64,000 bases of DNA, taken from positions 90,581,256 to 90,645,255 of the forward strand of contig NW_026623056.1 of assembly GCF_023065955.2 (NCBI RefSeq), given 5' to 3'. Below the pieces are notes generated by a model, which worked only from the letters and a program-made list of their open reading frames with translations, made no database searches and was not told the DNA's origin. The first letter of the stretch is position 1, and the number at the start of each line of letters is the position of its first letter. Both the position numbers and the translations under genes were made by a program. Of the stretch, positions 32,747 to 47,700 are shown in pieces. Source of the stretch: Ursus arctos (taxonomy: Eukaryota; Chordata; Mammalia; Carnivora; Ursidae).

Positions 32747-35700
32747 GTAAGTCATGCAGAGGGATTTCAGGAAGGGTGCGTTCCAGCTGCTGGCCAGAGG
32801 TGAGCTCCCCAATCAAGGCCATAAACCCACAAGTCTGGTCCAATCCCACCAGCAAAGCCGGTGCCCCATGGTTTCCCAGGCACCTCCAGCAAGCCCCTGG
32901 GACGCACCCAATCTTGGGGGCAGCAAGCCTGGGACTTCTCTTCCACGTGCTGGGGTCTCCCTCCCTCCCGGGGGAGATTTCCTGCAGCTGCTATGGTCAC
33001 TGCCGCCATTGGTAACCCACCCCACTCCCCATACCACCCCTCCTCGGTGCCCAGGGCCTGGCTCCTTTCCTCCCTCTGGCCGGGAACTCCTACCCCTGCG
33101 TGCTTTCTCCCTGCTCAGTGAGGCGCCTCCCCAGCCACCTAGCCCCACATCAGCAGAAGCAAAGCCTCTGAAGGAAGAGAGCGTGAGGACCTCCCTGAGG
33201 CCCTCCCACCTCCTGTCTGCGCCCCAACATCAGTGGCGTCACACGTTCTGCCCCAAATTCCCGATGATGATGGGAATCCTGCCTCTTCCAGGGCCTCGAG
33301 CTCAGCCTGGCTAGCCAGTACGAGGAGAAGGTGCGCCCCTGCCTCGACCTCATCGACTCCCTGCGGGCGCTGGGCGTGGAGCAGGACCTGGCCCTGCCCG
33401 CCATCGCCGTCATTGGGGACCAGAGCTCGGGCAAGAGCTCGGTGCTGGAGGCTCTGTCAGGCGTCGCCCTCCCCAGAGGCAGCGGTAAGGACCCTGGCCC
33501 AGCTTCGCTGCACAACCAGCTGGGCTGCCCGTGGGCCGCAAAGCATCCCTGGGGGGCCAGGGCTTCAGAGGCAGGCCCTAGAAGGCTTAAGTCTGCCGTG
33601 TGTGGCCTGGGCTGGCAGGTGGCGGGGGGGAGGGTCCCCCACGGCCCTCAGGTTTCTGACCCCCTTTCACATCAGTAGCTCTCGTTGGGCCTGGGTCAGT
33701 TGAGGCCAGAGGACCTTGCATGTTTTTCTAGCAGTCTCTGTTAAGAGCGCAGAAACCTTTCTTTAATCACATTGAATTTCTAAGTCTCAGGGGACGTGTG
33801 GAAAATTTTCTCAATGTTTGGAAAAGTGATTAGCCAGGATCATAGTGTGATAAGACACACTGTTTTCCTTTAAAATATATATATTAAATGTGTGTAGAGT
33901 TAAGAGGCTGCTATACGTTTGTGATTGAATAAAATAAAGGAAAGGGGGAAGGGAAGAGACGGGGCGCCCTCCAGGCCAGGTTGGGGGAGGCTGCGTCTGG
34001 GTCCCTCCCCCTGCTCCCTGTCCTGCCAGTGCTGCCGTAGCCCAGACCCGACTGCACCCCAGGGGTTGGGGGCCACCCATACCGGCTCAGCTGGGCTGCC
34101 CCCAGGCACAGAGGAGGTTATGGGGACCCCAGAGGGCTGCCCAGGTCCTGCACAGCCCCCGCCAGCAGCTGCCACACCAGGCACCCCGGCCTGCACCCTA
34201 TCCCGGCCCCTGGCAGCCCAGTCCTAGACTCCAGGGTGTCCTGTGAAGTCCCGGTCAGCCCTGCCGGGCACCTGGCGCAGGAGGGAGGAAGGGTCTGGAG
34301 CAGTCGCTTGTCTGCTCTGCCCTGGGCCCCGCGTTCTGGGGAGAGGTGCAGCATGGTGGAGGGTCTGGGTGCCAGTGGCATACTTGTGACTCTGGGCCTG
34401 TCCCCAGGCTGGGCGAGGAGATGATGCTGCCCTCATAGGGCCAGCAATAGAGAGGACACGTGTAGTGCTCGGGGCTTCGAAACAGGAGCGCCCAGCCCCA
34501 AGAAGCTCAGGGCAGTTCCAGGCTTTCTGAGCTCTGGCTGCGCAAACCGCACCGAAAGAATGCCCTTGAACCCCCTCCCTAGGATGTCCCGACTCTTGCC
34601 CTGCCTCTAGCTGCCTTCTCCCCACACCCTCCACCCCCAAGTGTGAGGGGCTGGGAGGGGGTGGGACAGATCTCACCGCTCCACACGTCCATCTGACCTC
34701 TGCCGTCTGCGGCCACCTGGACAAAGGCCAGTCCCACGGCCAAAGCCGGAGGTGGGACTCCAGCCCAGGTGTCCCGGGGAGCCCTCAGACACGCAGAGCC
34801 TCAGTTCGGGCTGGTGTGGCTTCCAGAGCAGCACGGCGGGGACAGTGGCCATGGTCGGCCTGGAGGCTCAGTGACCACAAAGCACAGGGCCCTGGGCGGG
34901 GGAAGCTGCCAAAGCCTCTGTCCTCGGACCTGTGCCCTTTTGTGCCCGCCCAGTCCGGGCCTTCATCGCTACCCAGTCCTGGAGAGGGACCGAAATTTCA
35001 GACAAGGACTCTGGGGACTCTGGGGCAGCTCCATAGAGGGGCGAGGGGAAAGGCACCTGCGAACCCTCCTTTTCAAGGGAACTTAGGATGTTTGGGGCGC
35101 TGTCTCAGGAATCGTGACCAGGTGCCCGCTGGTGTTGAAGCTGAAGAGGCAGCGGCACGAGTGCGCGTGGAGGGGGCGGCTCAGCTACCGCAAGACGGAC
35201 CTCCCGCTCCAGGACCCCTCCCAGGTGGAGAAGGAGATCCTCAAAGGTAAGAGGCCCCGGGTTCCTGCCGGTGCGGCTCGGGGGGCCGCTCCCCTCCCCA
35301 TCCTGGCTCCTTCTCTGCCTCCTGCTCGTCGGGCCTCTTCCTCCCAGGCTCTTCGTGTGCCTGTCCTCCTGCTCGCACACTGTCCCCTCCTCCGGGAAGT
35401 GCCCCTCGCAGGACCCCCTGCCGTCCCGGTCACCGCTGTCCTGAGCCCCTGCTCTGCAGATTATTAAAGCAGATTTGGGACGTGGGGGGCTCCATGTGAC
35501 TGATAACAAACACAGCCTCTCTCTGTGACTTCCCGGGTGCAGCTCCCTGAGAACCTCGTGTCTGCAGGCCTCAAATGGATCAGCAGAGGGGTCTCTTCCA
35601 GAATGGAGAAGTCTCGCCCCCAGTTCTTGTGCTCACCCCTGATGACCACCCCAGCAGGCTGCTGGAGAGAGAAGGGTCCTCCAGCCCTGATGCTCCAGGA

Positions 35701-38700
35701 CTCGCTTTCTGTTCCATGGTGGCTCCGTGGCTAATTCCAAGAGAAGGAGGAGGAGGAGGAAGGGAGGTGTTGAGGGGAGAGTCCACCCTTGGGGACAAGG
35801 CCAGGTGATAGGGGAGCATCGTCCTTATGTCTCCATGCTTCCCCTTGAGCCGGTGACCAGCGGCCTCTGTGTCCTTGTCCTTGGCATGTGTGTCCCACGA
35901 TGTTTGCCGTCGGTACCTCCCCTCCCCCTCCCCCTCCCCCAGACCATCCAAGCTTCCTCTCCTTTTCGGATTCCCTAGGCCATCCGGCCCCTGGCCCCTC
36001 AGGGTGGCACCTGGTCTGCAGCAGCGACTCTGTCTGGGGGCTCGTTGGCCCTGCAGAGTCTCAGGGAGACACCCCAGACCTGCGCAGTCGGCATTCGGGC
36101 TTGAACCAGGCTCCACGATGGGTCCTCTGCGCTCAGAGTGCAAGACACCATGTGCCGAGCAGGGCCAGCTACGTGACTCGGGGGCTCAGCGCAAAGTCAG
36201 GCTCCCAGACTCCACCCCCCATTCAGAATGACTCAGAATTTCAAGACTGTGAAAGCAGATTAGTAAACCGGAGTAGGGGGGGCCTCCGAACATGGGGCTC
36301 CCTGTGACAGCTCGGGCCCCACGTGCACATAGGCATGAGACATCTTAGTTGGTCCGTGTTCTGGTTGTGACATGAACAGCCTGTGGGAGGACTGTTTTTT
36401 TCCAGCTCGCCTACAGGGGTGCTCCCAGGAAGGGGCGAGATCCCCTTGGCATGTGTGGTGGCCCCTGCCTGCCTGAGGGCATCTGGACATCACTGTGGGT
36501 GACAGGCAAGCCAGGAGAACGTGCAGCAGGGAGCTGGGCATGATGGTGGAAGTGGGTGTGTGGGGGGGGTACTCTCTCAGCTCTGCCGCACGACCTCCGT
36601 CTGGCCGGGAGATTTGCTCTGTGGAGCTCTCGTGCCCACATCCCCATGCCTGTCCTCCCTCCCCACGCCAGTCTTAGCTTGCGGATGTGATGGGAGCTCC
36701 CGTCTGTGGCACGGAGGGGCTGTCTTTATTGACACTTGGTTTTCGTGACAACTGTGTGCACCTTCCGACTTCTGACCCAGAGCCTGTCAGTCCTTTGGCC
36801 ACCCTCCAGGAGGACGGAAACCGTCCTGCCGCACCAGCAGAGCTCGAGTCCAGCTCAAAAAGAAACATTTCTTCTGTCTTTGAACCTGTCACTTGGGTGG
36901 GGGTACTTGGTGTTCTTGGGACAGGCCGGCGTGTCCCCCAGAGTGAGTCACGCGAAAGAGAGCAGGTGGTGGTCACTGTGTCATTATTGCTGGTCATACA
37001 CTGTCACTTCCACCATGTCTGTCTTTAGACAGAAGTCCCTACGTCCAGCCCCGGCGCAGGGGTTCACCTTTTGGAGGGAAGAGTGTGGAAGAATTTGGGG
37101 AGGTATTTGAAGACACTACAACACTCACTAGAAAATGTTAAAAAAGCATAAAAAGAACAGAACCCATCGTAACCCCATTGTGAGCATGTGGTGTTTCCCT
37201 CCAGGCTTTCGGAAGGTCTGTGTGTTCAACAGAACCCTGAGTGGCCTCAGAGACCACTCATCAGGCCTCTGTGATGTGTTTCCTAAACACAGGGGCTCTC
37301 AGAGGCTCTTACAACTGCTTTTCCTTGGATGGGTCATTAATCTGGACTCTGGGTTTCCCCTCTCTCGTCCTCTACAGCCCAGAACACCATAGCTGGGAAC
37401 GGACTTAGCATCAGCCATGAGCTCATCAGTCTGGAGATCACCTCCCCTGAGGTCCCGGATCTGACCCTCATTGACCTCCCCGGCATCACCAGGGTGCCTG
37501 TGGGAAACCAGCCCCAGGACATCGGATTGCAGGTGAGCTTTCCTGGAACTTGGGAATGGACCACGCTGAAGATAGGGGGACTTCTAGGTCTCTACGGGTA
37601 GCCCCAGGGGCTCTGGAGTGCCTCCCCTGCCCTCCCTCTGAGTGGTTGGGGAGGGGACTGGGGGAGCAGTGCCTAGGGCACAGGGCAGAGGCTGTCACTC
37701 CCCAGCACTCTCCAGTGGCTCCATGTCCGTCAGCATGAAAGCTTTCAATGTCTAATGTGCTCTGGCCCCACGAGCTCATGGGCCACATCTCTCCCTGGGC
37801 TCCATTCCTCACCTGTTCCAGCCACACCCGAGTCCTCAACAGTCCCCGAGCACACCAGCCTTGCATCTTCTCTCCCATCCCTCTCTCTGCCCAGATTTCC
37901 ACACTCCCTTACTTCCTCCCGAGTTCTCCCAAATGCCACCTTGTCCGGGATTCCCTCCCTGATGCCCAGTACCCTGCACCTGGTCCTTCCACTTCTATTT
38001 ACCGTCCTTGTTGAGCATCTGCGTTCCCTCCTGGGACGAAAACCCCCGAGGGACATCGCCTGTGTGTTCAGGGCTGAATCCCTAGATCCTGGAATGGACC
38101 TAGCACCTGGGGGTGCCCATAATGTTTGTTCCATGAACAGAAGGTAAAGAGCGTGTTTCCCATAGTGGTTCCTACCCCAAGCCTATTTTCCCCCCAGGGA
38201 CATCCGCAATGTCTGAGACATATATGGTTCTCACAACTTGGGAAAGAGGGGTTGCTACCGGCATGCGGTGGGTAGAGACCAGAGAGGCAGCTAAATTTTC
38301 TGTAATGAGCCGGCTGGTGCCCGCAGCAAGGAGCTATCCATCCCGAACTGTCCGTGGTGCTGAGGTAGAGAACCCTGGATGGTCTGTTCACGTAGAGACG
38401 TCAGCAGAACAGGTGTTAGGCGTGGGCAGCAGAGGGGATGAAGGCCGACAAGAAGACGACTTTTAACTTCAGGACGATTCACATTTAACGTGAATTTATT
38501 CTCTAATGTTATTCTGGAACATGAGTTTACTCTATAAACTCGGTTGCAGAAGTTGATTATAACTTTACTCAGTGAAAGGTCCCCACGGCTAGGGTCTAAC
38601 TGGGCCTCTTTGTATTTGTCATTTTCATTTGACCCCAGCACTTAACTGTTTATATGGTGCCAGCTTGTGCTTACGTAATGCGAATTTCCTATTTGTGGCT

Positions 38701-41700
38701 ATGCAGTATTATCTTCGGTGTGCAACTTAAAATAATTTTATGGGGCATCATGAGCACAAAACTACATGTGAATTATACCAAAATGTTAAAAAAAAAAAAA
38801 AGTCCCTAGGTGTCAGGCTTTTCCACGTTGGTTTGTATTGTCCATGGGGAAACATATTTTTGACATTTGATATATAAGGCTTATGCTGCCCACATCTCTC
38901 TTCTGCTTACAGATTCTAAGAAATTTTATTGGCTTTCTCTAATTTGAATGAGCTAGACCCCTTCCAAGAACAAACTTCAGAAAAAGACATTAATAGTAGG
39001 CATGAACACGTGTAGAGATATTATTGACATCAGATACTCTCATAGCAGGCACTGAGCACCTGCCACTTGGGGCCCCATGGGGCATGGGGATGCTGAGCTG
39101 GCACGAGGGGTCACAAAGGTACCCCTGGGCTTCCAGGGCAAGTAGGACACATACGCAAACACTGTAAGAAAAGGCGGACTCTCAGAGGCATCTCAGGAGA
39201 GATTTGGAGAAGAAGGAGAGGCCTAGTCTGGCTACAGGAATCAGAGAGTCTGCGGGAAAGAAGAAATCCCAGTGGTGGGGTTTGAAGGGAAGGAGGAAAG
39301 CAGCAGAGAACCTAGTCAGGGTAGATGGGGCAGGCATGCCCGTGAAAGGGGATTGGCCACGTCAACGCCCGGAAGAGTGAGAACTGGGTCACGCTCTTGG
39401 AAACTGGCTTTTGGCAATCACACCTGTCTAGCTGTGCTGTTGGTTGACCAGAGACGTGCTCTTCCTTCATGAGATTTTTTTTGCGTCAGATCAAGGCACT
39501 CATCAAGAAGTACATTCAGAGGCAGCAGACCATCAACTTGGTGGTGGTCCCCTGCAACGTGGACATCGCCACCACGGAGGCACTGAGCATGGCTCAGGAA
39601 GTGGACCCCGAAGGAGACAGAACCATAGGTGAGAAGACAGAACCAAGCTTCCAGAGGACTGGGAGGAAGGGGGAGACTTCTTCTACGTTTAGATGGTCCC
39701 GGAAGGCAGCGCTCTTAGAGACCCGAGCTATTCCCCGCAGAAGCTCGGTGGGCTCAGGGCGCAGTCCCACGCTGCGCATGGCCATCTCCGCTCATGGTCA
39801 GGGTGAGGGGTGTGGCCAGAATCTGGAGGTTCTTCGTCCTCCTTCCTCTTGGCCCTCATTTGCATTCCCAAACCATTCTGGGCGCGGGGGGGACAAGAAC
39901 TGCCTTATCTGCTCTCCCACAACGGTCTGGAAGGGAGAAAGCGACCGGTGCTTCCGCTGTGCCATTCCACAGGTAAAGTTCTTGGGACCTGCTGGCACAT
40001 GGAGAGGACCTTCGATAAGGCCTCAGGGAACATTCTCCCAGGCTCCCGTTTCTTCCCAAATAAATGCCTGGTTTTCCAGGAAGGATAGAAATGGATATGA
40101 GGGCCATAGACCTCCAGCATAACGTTTCACTCTGTGTTAGATCATGCTTGTGCCCTGTTAGCTTTCGACTTCTGCAGGCATCGCAAACACACCGAGCCAG
40201 AGAGAACACTCCGGCTTTGGGTCCTGGGTCATTGTAGCTCCGTGCCCTTTGTCCCCTCTCGATCCTAGGTCAGGAAGGATGTCTCACAGATGGCCGCCGT
40301 AGGTAACATCCTCTGTCCATAGGGTCAGCTCTCTGGATACTAATATGTTTATAGAACGGGGGTGACCGGGAGCTAGTGGATGAGAACAGAGCTTCAGTTC
40401 TGTAAGATGAAGCGAATCCTGGGGTTTCACAACCATGAGGACCGGACACCGCTGAGCTGTCCACTTTAAAACGGCCAAGACGGTGACTTCTATGCGATGT
40501 AGATTTTGCCACAATTTTTAAAGATACGCGATTTTTAAAAACAGGATAACCGAAGACGGAGTGGTGGAGGAAGCACCCTGTTGTCACTGGCTGAGTTGTT
40601 CTCTTGCACACATGAGTTATGTGCACTTTGCCACAATTTTTAAAAAAGAGAACTGAATGCCTTTCTATAGAGTACTTGCAAAGGGGAGACTAGAACAAGG
40701 TTAATGACTAATAGAGTAGTGGTTTCCGTAGTACCAAGTTTCAGAAAGACCTGGGGGCCACTGTATTTGCAGGCTGTCCTCGAGGCCGGTCCCTTCATCC
40801 GCCCACTGCTAGACACACGGTGTCTACTCAGCCAGCCCCAGAGGGACTCCTGTCGCCACCATGGCACAGAGATGGCATCTGTTAACGTCGCCAATGCCCT
40901 CTGTGCTGACACACATCCAGTCACTTCTCTGTCCCCATCTGTCTCCACCTCAGACACAGTCCGACGGCGGACCACTCCCTCCTTCTGGAAATCTCTCCTT
41001 CCTTTGTGGTAACACAGCCTGCTGGCTTCAGGGTCGCCATCCGCGCTCCGTCTCCTTCACTGGCCACTGGAGGTCACATGCTTAGTCTTGTCTGGGTGTT
41101 TCTTCCATTCTCTGACCTCTAAATGTTGGAAACCCAAAACTTGGTTCTGAGATCTCCCTTCTATCCACGTGTGTTCTTTAGGTGAGCTTAGCCGTCCGTG
41201 GCTTTGAGTCTCTACGTGCTGGCAACTCCCGGATCTCAGTTTGTAACCCTAGCCTTTCCCTAGACTCGACACCTCCACTCGGATGTCTAATGAACGTCTC
41301 CAGTGTAATGTGACCCAAACACAGCTCCGGATACCCTGCTGCACCTCCACTCTTCCTTTTCCCATGGCTTCTCCACCTCCCTCACAGCACCGCACCTGCC
41401 TGTCCAGTTCCAGAGCCAAATCTAAGAGTCACACGTGACTCCTCCTTCCCCTGCTTCCCTGTCTAACTCATCTGGAGTCCCGGCGACTCTGTCTCCAGAC
41501 CTCTACCAAGTCTGCCCACTACCCTCCATCTCCACGCTCACCGCTAGACCAGACCACCACCGTCTCTTGCCTGGATGATTCCAACATCATTCTGGAGACT
41601 GGGTCTCCAGGCACTGACCTTGCCCACTGCAGCACACTCCCCACAGGCTTTAAGCGGGCAAATAAAGTCAGGCCCCTCCTCTGCTTCTAACCTAACGTTC

Positions 41701-44700
41701 CTACCTCAAGACACAAATCCTAGACCCCTTTCCTGGACAACAAAGCCTTCTGTGACCTGGTTCCCTATGCCTGTCTGAGCCTGGCTCCCATCGCTTCTGC
41801 CTTGCCCACTACTCTCCAGCGTAGCTGTCACCCCAGGGCCTGGAATGCTCTTCCTCCATCCTCGCAGGCCTGGCTCCTTCCTCTCATTTGGATCTCGGCC
41901 AAACGCTACCCTCCCAGAGGCCTTCTTTGTCCCCCCCAAGCCAACAGCAGACCATCCACCCCTGCCTGCACATGACTGGATTTTCACTCTCTGCCTCGCA
42001 CGTCTCAATATCAGATACTTTTTCTTTATTGCTCGTATAATACTAGACTAATTTATCTGGCTTCCACCCACTAGAAGGTGAGGGGCTAGTCACGAAATCA
42101 GGGACTTGGCAGTCTTGTTCACGGCCACTTTCTCAACACCTAAAGCAGTGGACTTAATAAGCAGGTTTAAATTCAATATGAATACGTAATGTACTCAGGA
42201 AGGAGTTAATTTAAGAAGAAGAAACACTGTTGACTGTGCCCTTCTCAGTGGCCCAGTAGTTGCTCGTGCGCTGGGGCTGTCGCTGGAGTCATGAGAATTT
42301 CCTACTCGAGCTCCTGGCTTCACACTGAGGCCCTGGGCGAGAAGGCCCTCTCTGCCCAGTGAGGGGGAGTTCTCATGGCAAACCTCACTCCTTCTTATCT
42401 TCCTACTTTCTCTCGGACTACAGTGATCTAGGCTTTCCTGAATGACCACTGGCTCCAGGGAGGGGCCTTCATGGCTGCTGCGGCCCCTCCCCAGGGAGGG
42501 TCCTCTCCTTTACTGGTGGAAGGTGCTGGGCGTGGGTTCAGAGACCTGTCAGCTCCCTTAGTGACACGAAGGTCTGTGCGCACACAAGCCTTTTAGTGAG
42601 TATAAAGGTACGCTCTTGATGACCGCCTTTGATAATAGGAAGGTAAAAACAGAGAGAAATTCAACTGCTTAGGTACCAGGAAAGTTTCAGGAAATGATAA
42701 GCCAGATGGCCAGACTTAACCACAAATTAAAACCAAGGACAAAGAGAGAAGTAGACATTAGGTTTCCGCCCTAAACAGACAAAAAAAAATGCAGTGGCTA
42801 TTTGACACCCTAAGAACACGAGTAGAAATCAATACTCAGAATTCAAAGTGTTCCAGCCAATCTCAGTGGGGGTGGTGGGGGCAGCAGGGAGAGAGGGAGG
42901 CAGGGAGGATGCTGTCCAAGGAGGCTCCCACCCACAAGAAGAAGGCAGAGTGAGTCTGTGACAGGAAACACTAGAGGGGGACCCAGACCCTCCGTCCAGC
43001 AGGGAACGGGCCATTGCGGGGAGCACAGTGGAGCCTGTCCGGTCTGACGATGCACGCGGCCCTGGTGTCTGGAACCCAGCAGGGCCCGGACACGTTTGTT
43101 CAGTAAATTACACAAGGAAATGACTGAATTGAGCAAGTGGGAGAGCAAATAAAGATGTAGATAAGAGGGGTGGCGATGCAATGCATGAATGGGGTTCGGG
43201 CCCTGCACCACCCGAGCTCCGGAAGGCCTCACGGGTCGTCCTGAGATCCAAGGATGGATCCCAGAGCCTAACAGCATTCAAGTGTATGTGGGGAGGAGAA
43301 CTGACTTTCTCCGCTGTCTTTGGCTACTCCTCTCCCAGGAGTCCTGACCAAACCAGATCTCGTGGACAAGGGCACCGAACCCGTGGTCGTGAGAGTGGCG
43401 CAGAACCTCACGTACCGTCTCCAGAAGGGCTTCATGATCGTGAGGTGCCGGGGCCAGGAGGAGGTCACCAACAAGATGACCCTGGCCGAGGCGACCATGA
43501 AAGAAACGACGTTCTTCCAGACACATCCGCATTTCAGGTGAGATGCTTGAGGACCGTCCCAGGACTACTCCCCTGCCTTCCGGAACTGGCCAAGATGGTG
43601 GCCAGGTGATAGCCATCCACGTAGACCATGTCTGTGTTCACCCCCGGTCTGGGGCGGGGCCCAGGTGTTTGTGTTTCTATCACGTTCCTGGTAGAGGCCA
43701 GTGTTACCGGCACAGGGACCATGCTGTGAACACCACCACTCAAGGTCCTTGGGGAAGCGAAGTCTTGGACAAGAAAGTGCATTGACGTGCTTTGTCGTCC
43801 TGCTTCCGCATGGAAATCCTTGAGTGCCCGTGTGCAGGGACTCACCCGTTGCATGAGAAACACTCAGAGCAGCGCTGGAAAAATGGTCTTGTGGGCTCCT
43901 TCCTGAATCCGTGTAAATAACAAACACTCTGCAGCCCGGTGTGTGGCCCTGGGCCAACTACTGAGCCTCTCTGTGCCTTTAAAATCGGTTGTTCACGGAT
44001 TCATACATTAGTCTTTGTAAAGCCCTTAGAACCGTGCCTGCCACTTAGTAAGTACCATGCAGTTTGTTGTTTAATTTTAATTTTATTGGGGTAAGAACAC
44101 CACACGAGATCAACCCTCTCAACGGATTTTTAACGCACAATACGATCCTGTTAACTACAGGCACAGTGTGGACCAGCCACCTCTAGAATTTACTCATCTT
44201 GTATAACTGAAACATTGCCCCTGTTGATCAGCAAGTCCCTGTTTCCCGTCCCCCGACCCCTGGCAACCACCACTCCACTCTCTGGTTCTATGAGTTTGGC
44301 CAGTGTAGACAGATCATGTAAGTGTCATCGGACAGTGTTTGTCCTTCTGGGACTGGCTTCTTTCACTCCGCGTAATGTCCTCAAGATTCTTCCATAGTGT
44401 AGCTGGTGTCAGAATGGCCTTTTTTAAAGCCGAGTCCTGTTCCTTTGTGTGACTTTTCTTTACCCATTCATCCACCATGGACACTTAGGTTGTTTCCACG
44501 TCTGTGAAGGGCGCCACAATACACATGGGAGGGCTAATATCTCTTTGTGACCTTGCCTTCAGTTCTTCGGGATAAATGCCCAGGAGTGGGATTGCTGGAT
44601 CATATGGCGGCTCCGTATTTTAATTTTTTCAGGAACTTCTACGCTGCTTTCCATAGAGGTTGCGCCATTCTGCATTCCCACCAACAGCGCACGAGGGCTC

Positions 44701-47700
44701 ATGTTTTCCCGCCTCTCTGCCGACACTTGTGGGGGTTTTGGATACCATTCATCCTGACGGATGTGAGGTGGTGTCTCATCGTACTTCTGACGTGCAGTCC
44801 CCTGATGACTGGTGGCGTTGAGCATTTTCTCATGTACCTGCAGGCCCTTTGTGTGTCTTCTCGGAAGAAATCTCTATTCAAATATTGGGCCCATTTTGAA
44901 TTGGGTTTTGGGGGTTTCATTGTTGTTTGAATTGGGTTTCACTGGGGGTTTCTACAATGAAAAGTCATTGTTGAATTAAGGAGTTCTTTGTATGTTTTGA
45001 AATTGGCCCGTTATCAGCAATTCAGTTCACACATATCTTTTCCCGCTCCGCAGGTTGCTTTTCCCTTTGCTGGTTGTCTCCATTGCTCTGGAGAAGCTTT
45101 CTAGTTGATGGAATCCTATTTATCTGTTTTTGCTTTGGTTGCCTGTGCTTTTGGTGTCATATCCGTGAAATCCTTTCCAAGACCAATATCATGAAATTTT
45201 TCCTAATGTTTTCTTCTAGGAGTTCCCCCCCACCAAGATTTAATTAATTAATTAATTAATTGAGAGAGAGCACGAGAAGGGGGGGAAGCAGAGGGAAAGG
45301 GATAAGCACTGTCCCCGCTGAGCACAGGGCTTGATCCCACGACCCTGAGATCATGACCTGAGCCAAAATCAAGAGTCTGATGCTCAACTGACTGAGCCCC
45401 CCAGGCGCCTCTTACATTCAAGCCTTTAATCAGACTTCCGTATAATAGTGTAAGAGGGTCCAGTTGTGTTATTTTGCACGTGGTTGTCCGGTTTTCCCAT
45501 CATGATTTGGTGACAGACTATTCTTTCCCCATCGTATATTCTTGACCCTCCGTCAAAGACCAGTTAACTGCACATGAGTGGGTTTATTTCTGGGCTCACT
45601 GTTCTGTTCCATTGGTCTATATGTCTGTGTTTATGCGAGCCCATATTGTTTTAATTACGGTAGCTTTGTAATATATACTTGAAATCAGGAACTATAATGC
45701 CTCCAGGTTTTTCTTCTTTATCAAGACTGATTTGGCTATTTGAAAATAATTATTTGTTACAAGAAATAAAATACTAGTTTGGGCAAGTCACTTATCCTCT
45801 ATGAAGTTAAGTTTGTTTCGTTTTCCTGTAGGTAAAAAGATGACTTACCTCATGAGGTTATTGAGATGATAAAAAGAGAAAATATATGTAACCTTTCTAG
45901 CACCCCACTTACTTGGGTTTGGGCTCACTCCATAATTAACAGTTGTCTTTCTAATGTGCTACTTGGCTTTCTGATGGCCTGTGTCACCCTAGGGAGCTGA
46001 CACTTATAAAGCCCAGAATAGGAAAAATGATCATATAGGTTATTGACCTTAGAAATAAAACACTGAGTTCTTTTTTATTTTATGGAGAAGAAGGAGGAAA
46101 TTGGGTTGTTTTGAACCCAGTCCTTTGGAGAAAGGCAAGCGTTCAGGGTGCTGACGTTTTTTCCTCAGCTGAGTTGCAGGGGTGGTCGATTACTTGTGGG
46201 AGAGACAGTGCACATCCTTTCCTGCAGGGGCCGGTAGTTGATGATTCTCTCCTGGTGAGGAGTCCTCTGCTGGGTCCGGAACAGACACTTCCTGGACCGT
46301 GGTATGGCGTGGGAGCTCCCTCTTCTGGCCTCCCGCCTCCATTTCAGCCAGGTTTCCTTGACCGAATTAATACCAGGGTCCTTCCTGAATGCCCGTGTGT
46401 TCTGTCTCGTCTCAGAGCTCTCCTGGAGGAAGGAAAGGCCACGGTGCCCTGTCTGGCAGAAAGACTGACCAACGAGCTCATCTTGCACATTAATGTGAGT
46501 CAACAGGTTGGGTTGTGAGTTGTAAAAATTACAGCCTACCCAAGTCCCTCCATCGTGAGAGGCTGAGACACCCACCGAGCTGCCCACACCAGCCAACAGA
46601 CAAGCACATTCTGAAAACCAAATCACCCTGGTCAGAGGTTCGCAGCAGAGCTTCCAAAACTAAGCAACAACTGCGCAATGCTGAAGCAAATTGCCGCGTC
46701 CGTCAATTCGGGGGAAGCAACAAGGGAAGGAGGAGCACTAGAAGCCCGTTTAGAAGGGTGAAAGGAAGGGACACAGACTTAGCAAATGCATCATTTGCGA
46801 GAGGTTAACACTTTGTCGACCTTGAAAATGAAACAGTCAATTATTTTAAAAGGCTGTCAGACAAAAGCAATGAATTCTTCTGAGCCAGGAAACATACTCC
46901 AAGAACATTTGGTTGAAAGGGACCAGCGGTTCTCAAACTGCTCACAAGAGTCACCTGGAAAGCTTGTTTAAATTCAGATTCCTGAGTCCCAATCCAAGTT
47001 TCTCAGTCGGTAAATCTAGAGGCAATGAATTTGTACTTCTAATTTCCCAGGTGATCCAGGGAACATACTTCGAGGAGCCCTGATTCCAGGGGAAACCCCT
47101 TCATTTGCCAAAGAGGGTTTCAAAAGACGTACCCCCGTCTCATTGACAAAAACTTTGTTTTTGTGAAAAGACATTGCATTTTGATAACTATTTTTGATGA
47201 TATATTTCTCAACATTTAAATATTTTACATTAAAACTTTCATTTTACATTTGTAACATTTTAAGTTAATTTTTAAAATTCGTAACAATTATGATCATGAT
47301 AATTTGAAACATCAGGAAAAAATTGAATACATTTCTGACTATAGAGTCAAACCGCCTGAAACAAAACAAAACAAAAAAAGCACCTGTAAGACTCTATTAC
47401 TTCCGGTGCCATCACCTTCAACGGCATCTCACCGGCTTTGGAATGCTGTTCCACAAAGTGCCTCTAACGCCCCAGGTACTCCTCCTGCCCCCCAGCTGGC
47501 TGCAGTGACCTCATTCACCAAGTAGACACTGGGGCCGCTGGCCCCTCAGGCTTCTCTGTCGCCTGTGCACGCTGGGGAGGCAGGGAGCGGGATGTGCGCT
47601 GGGATGCCGCCACTTCCTCGCTTGGTGACAGTATCAGGCAGTTTGCCTCTCTGAGCCTTAGGTCCCTCTCTTGTAAATCAAAGAGGCAATAAAGCCACAT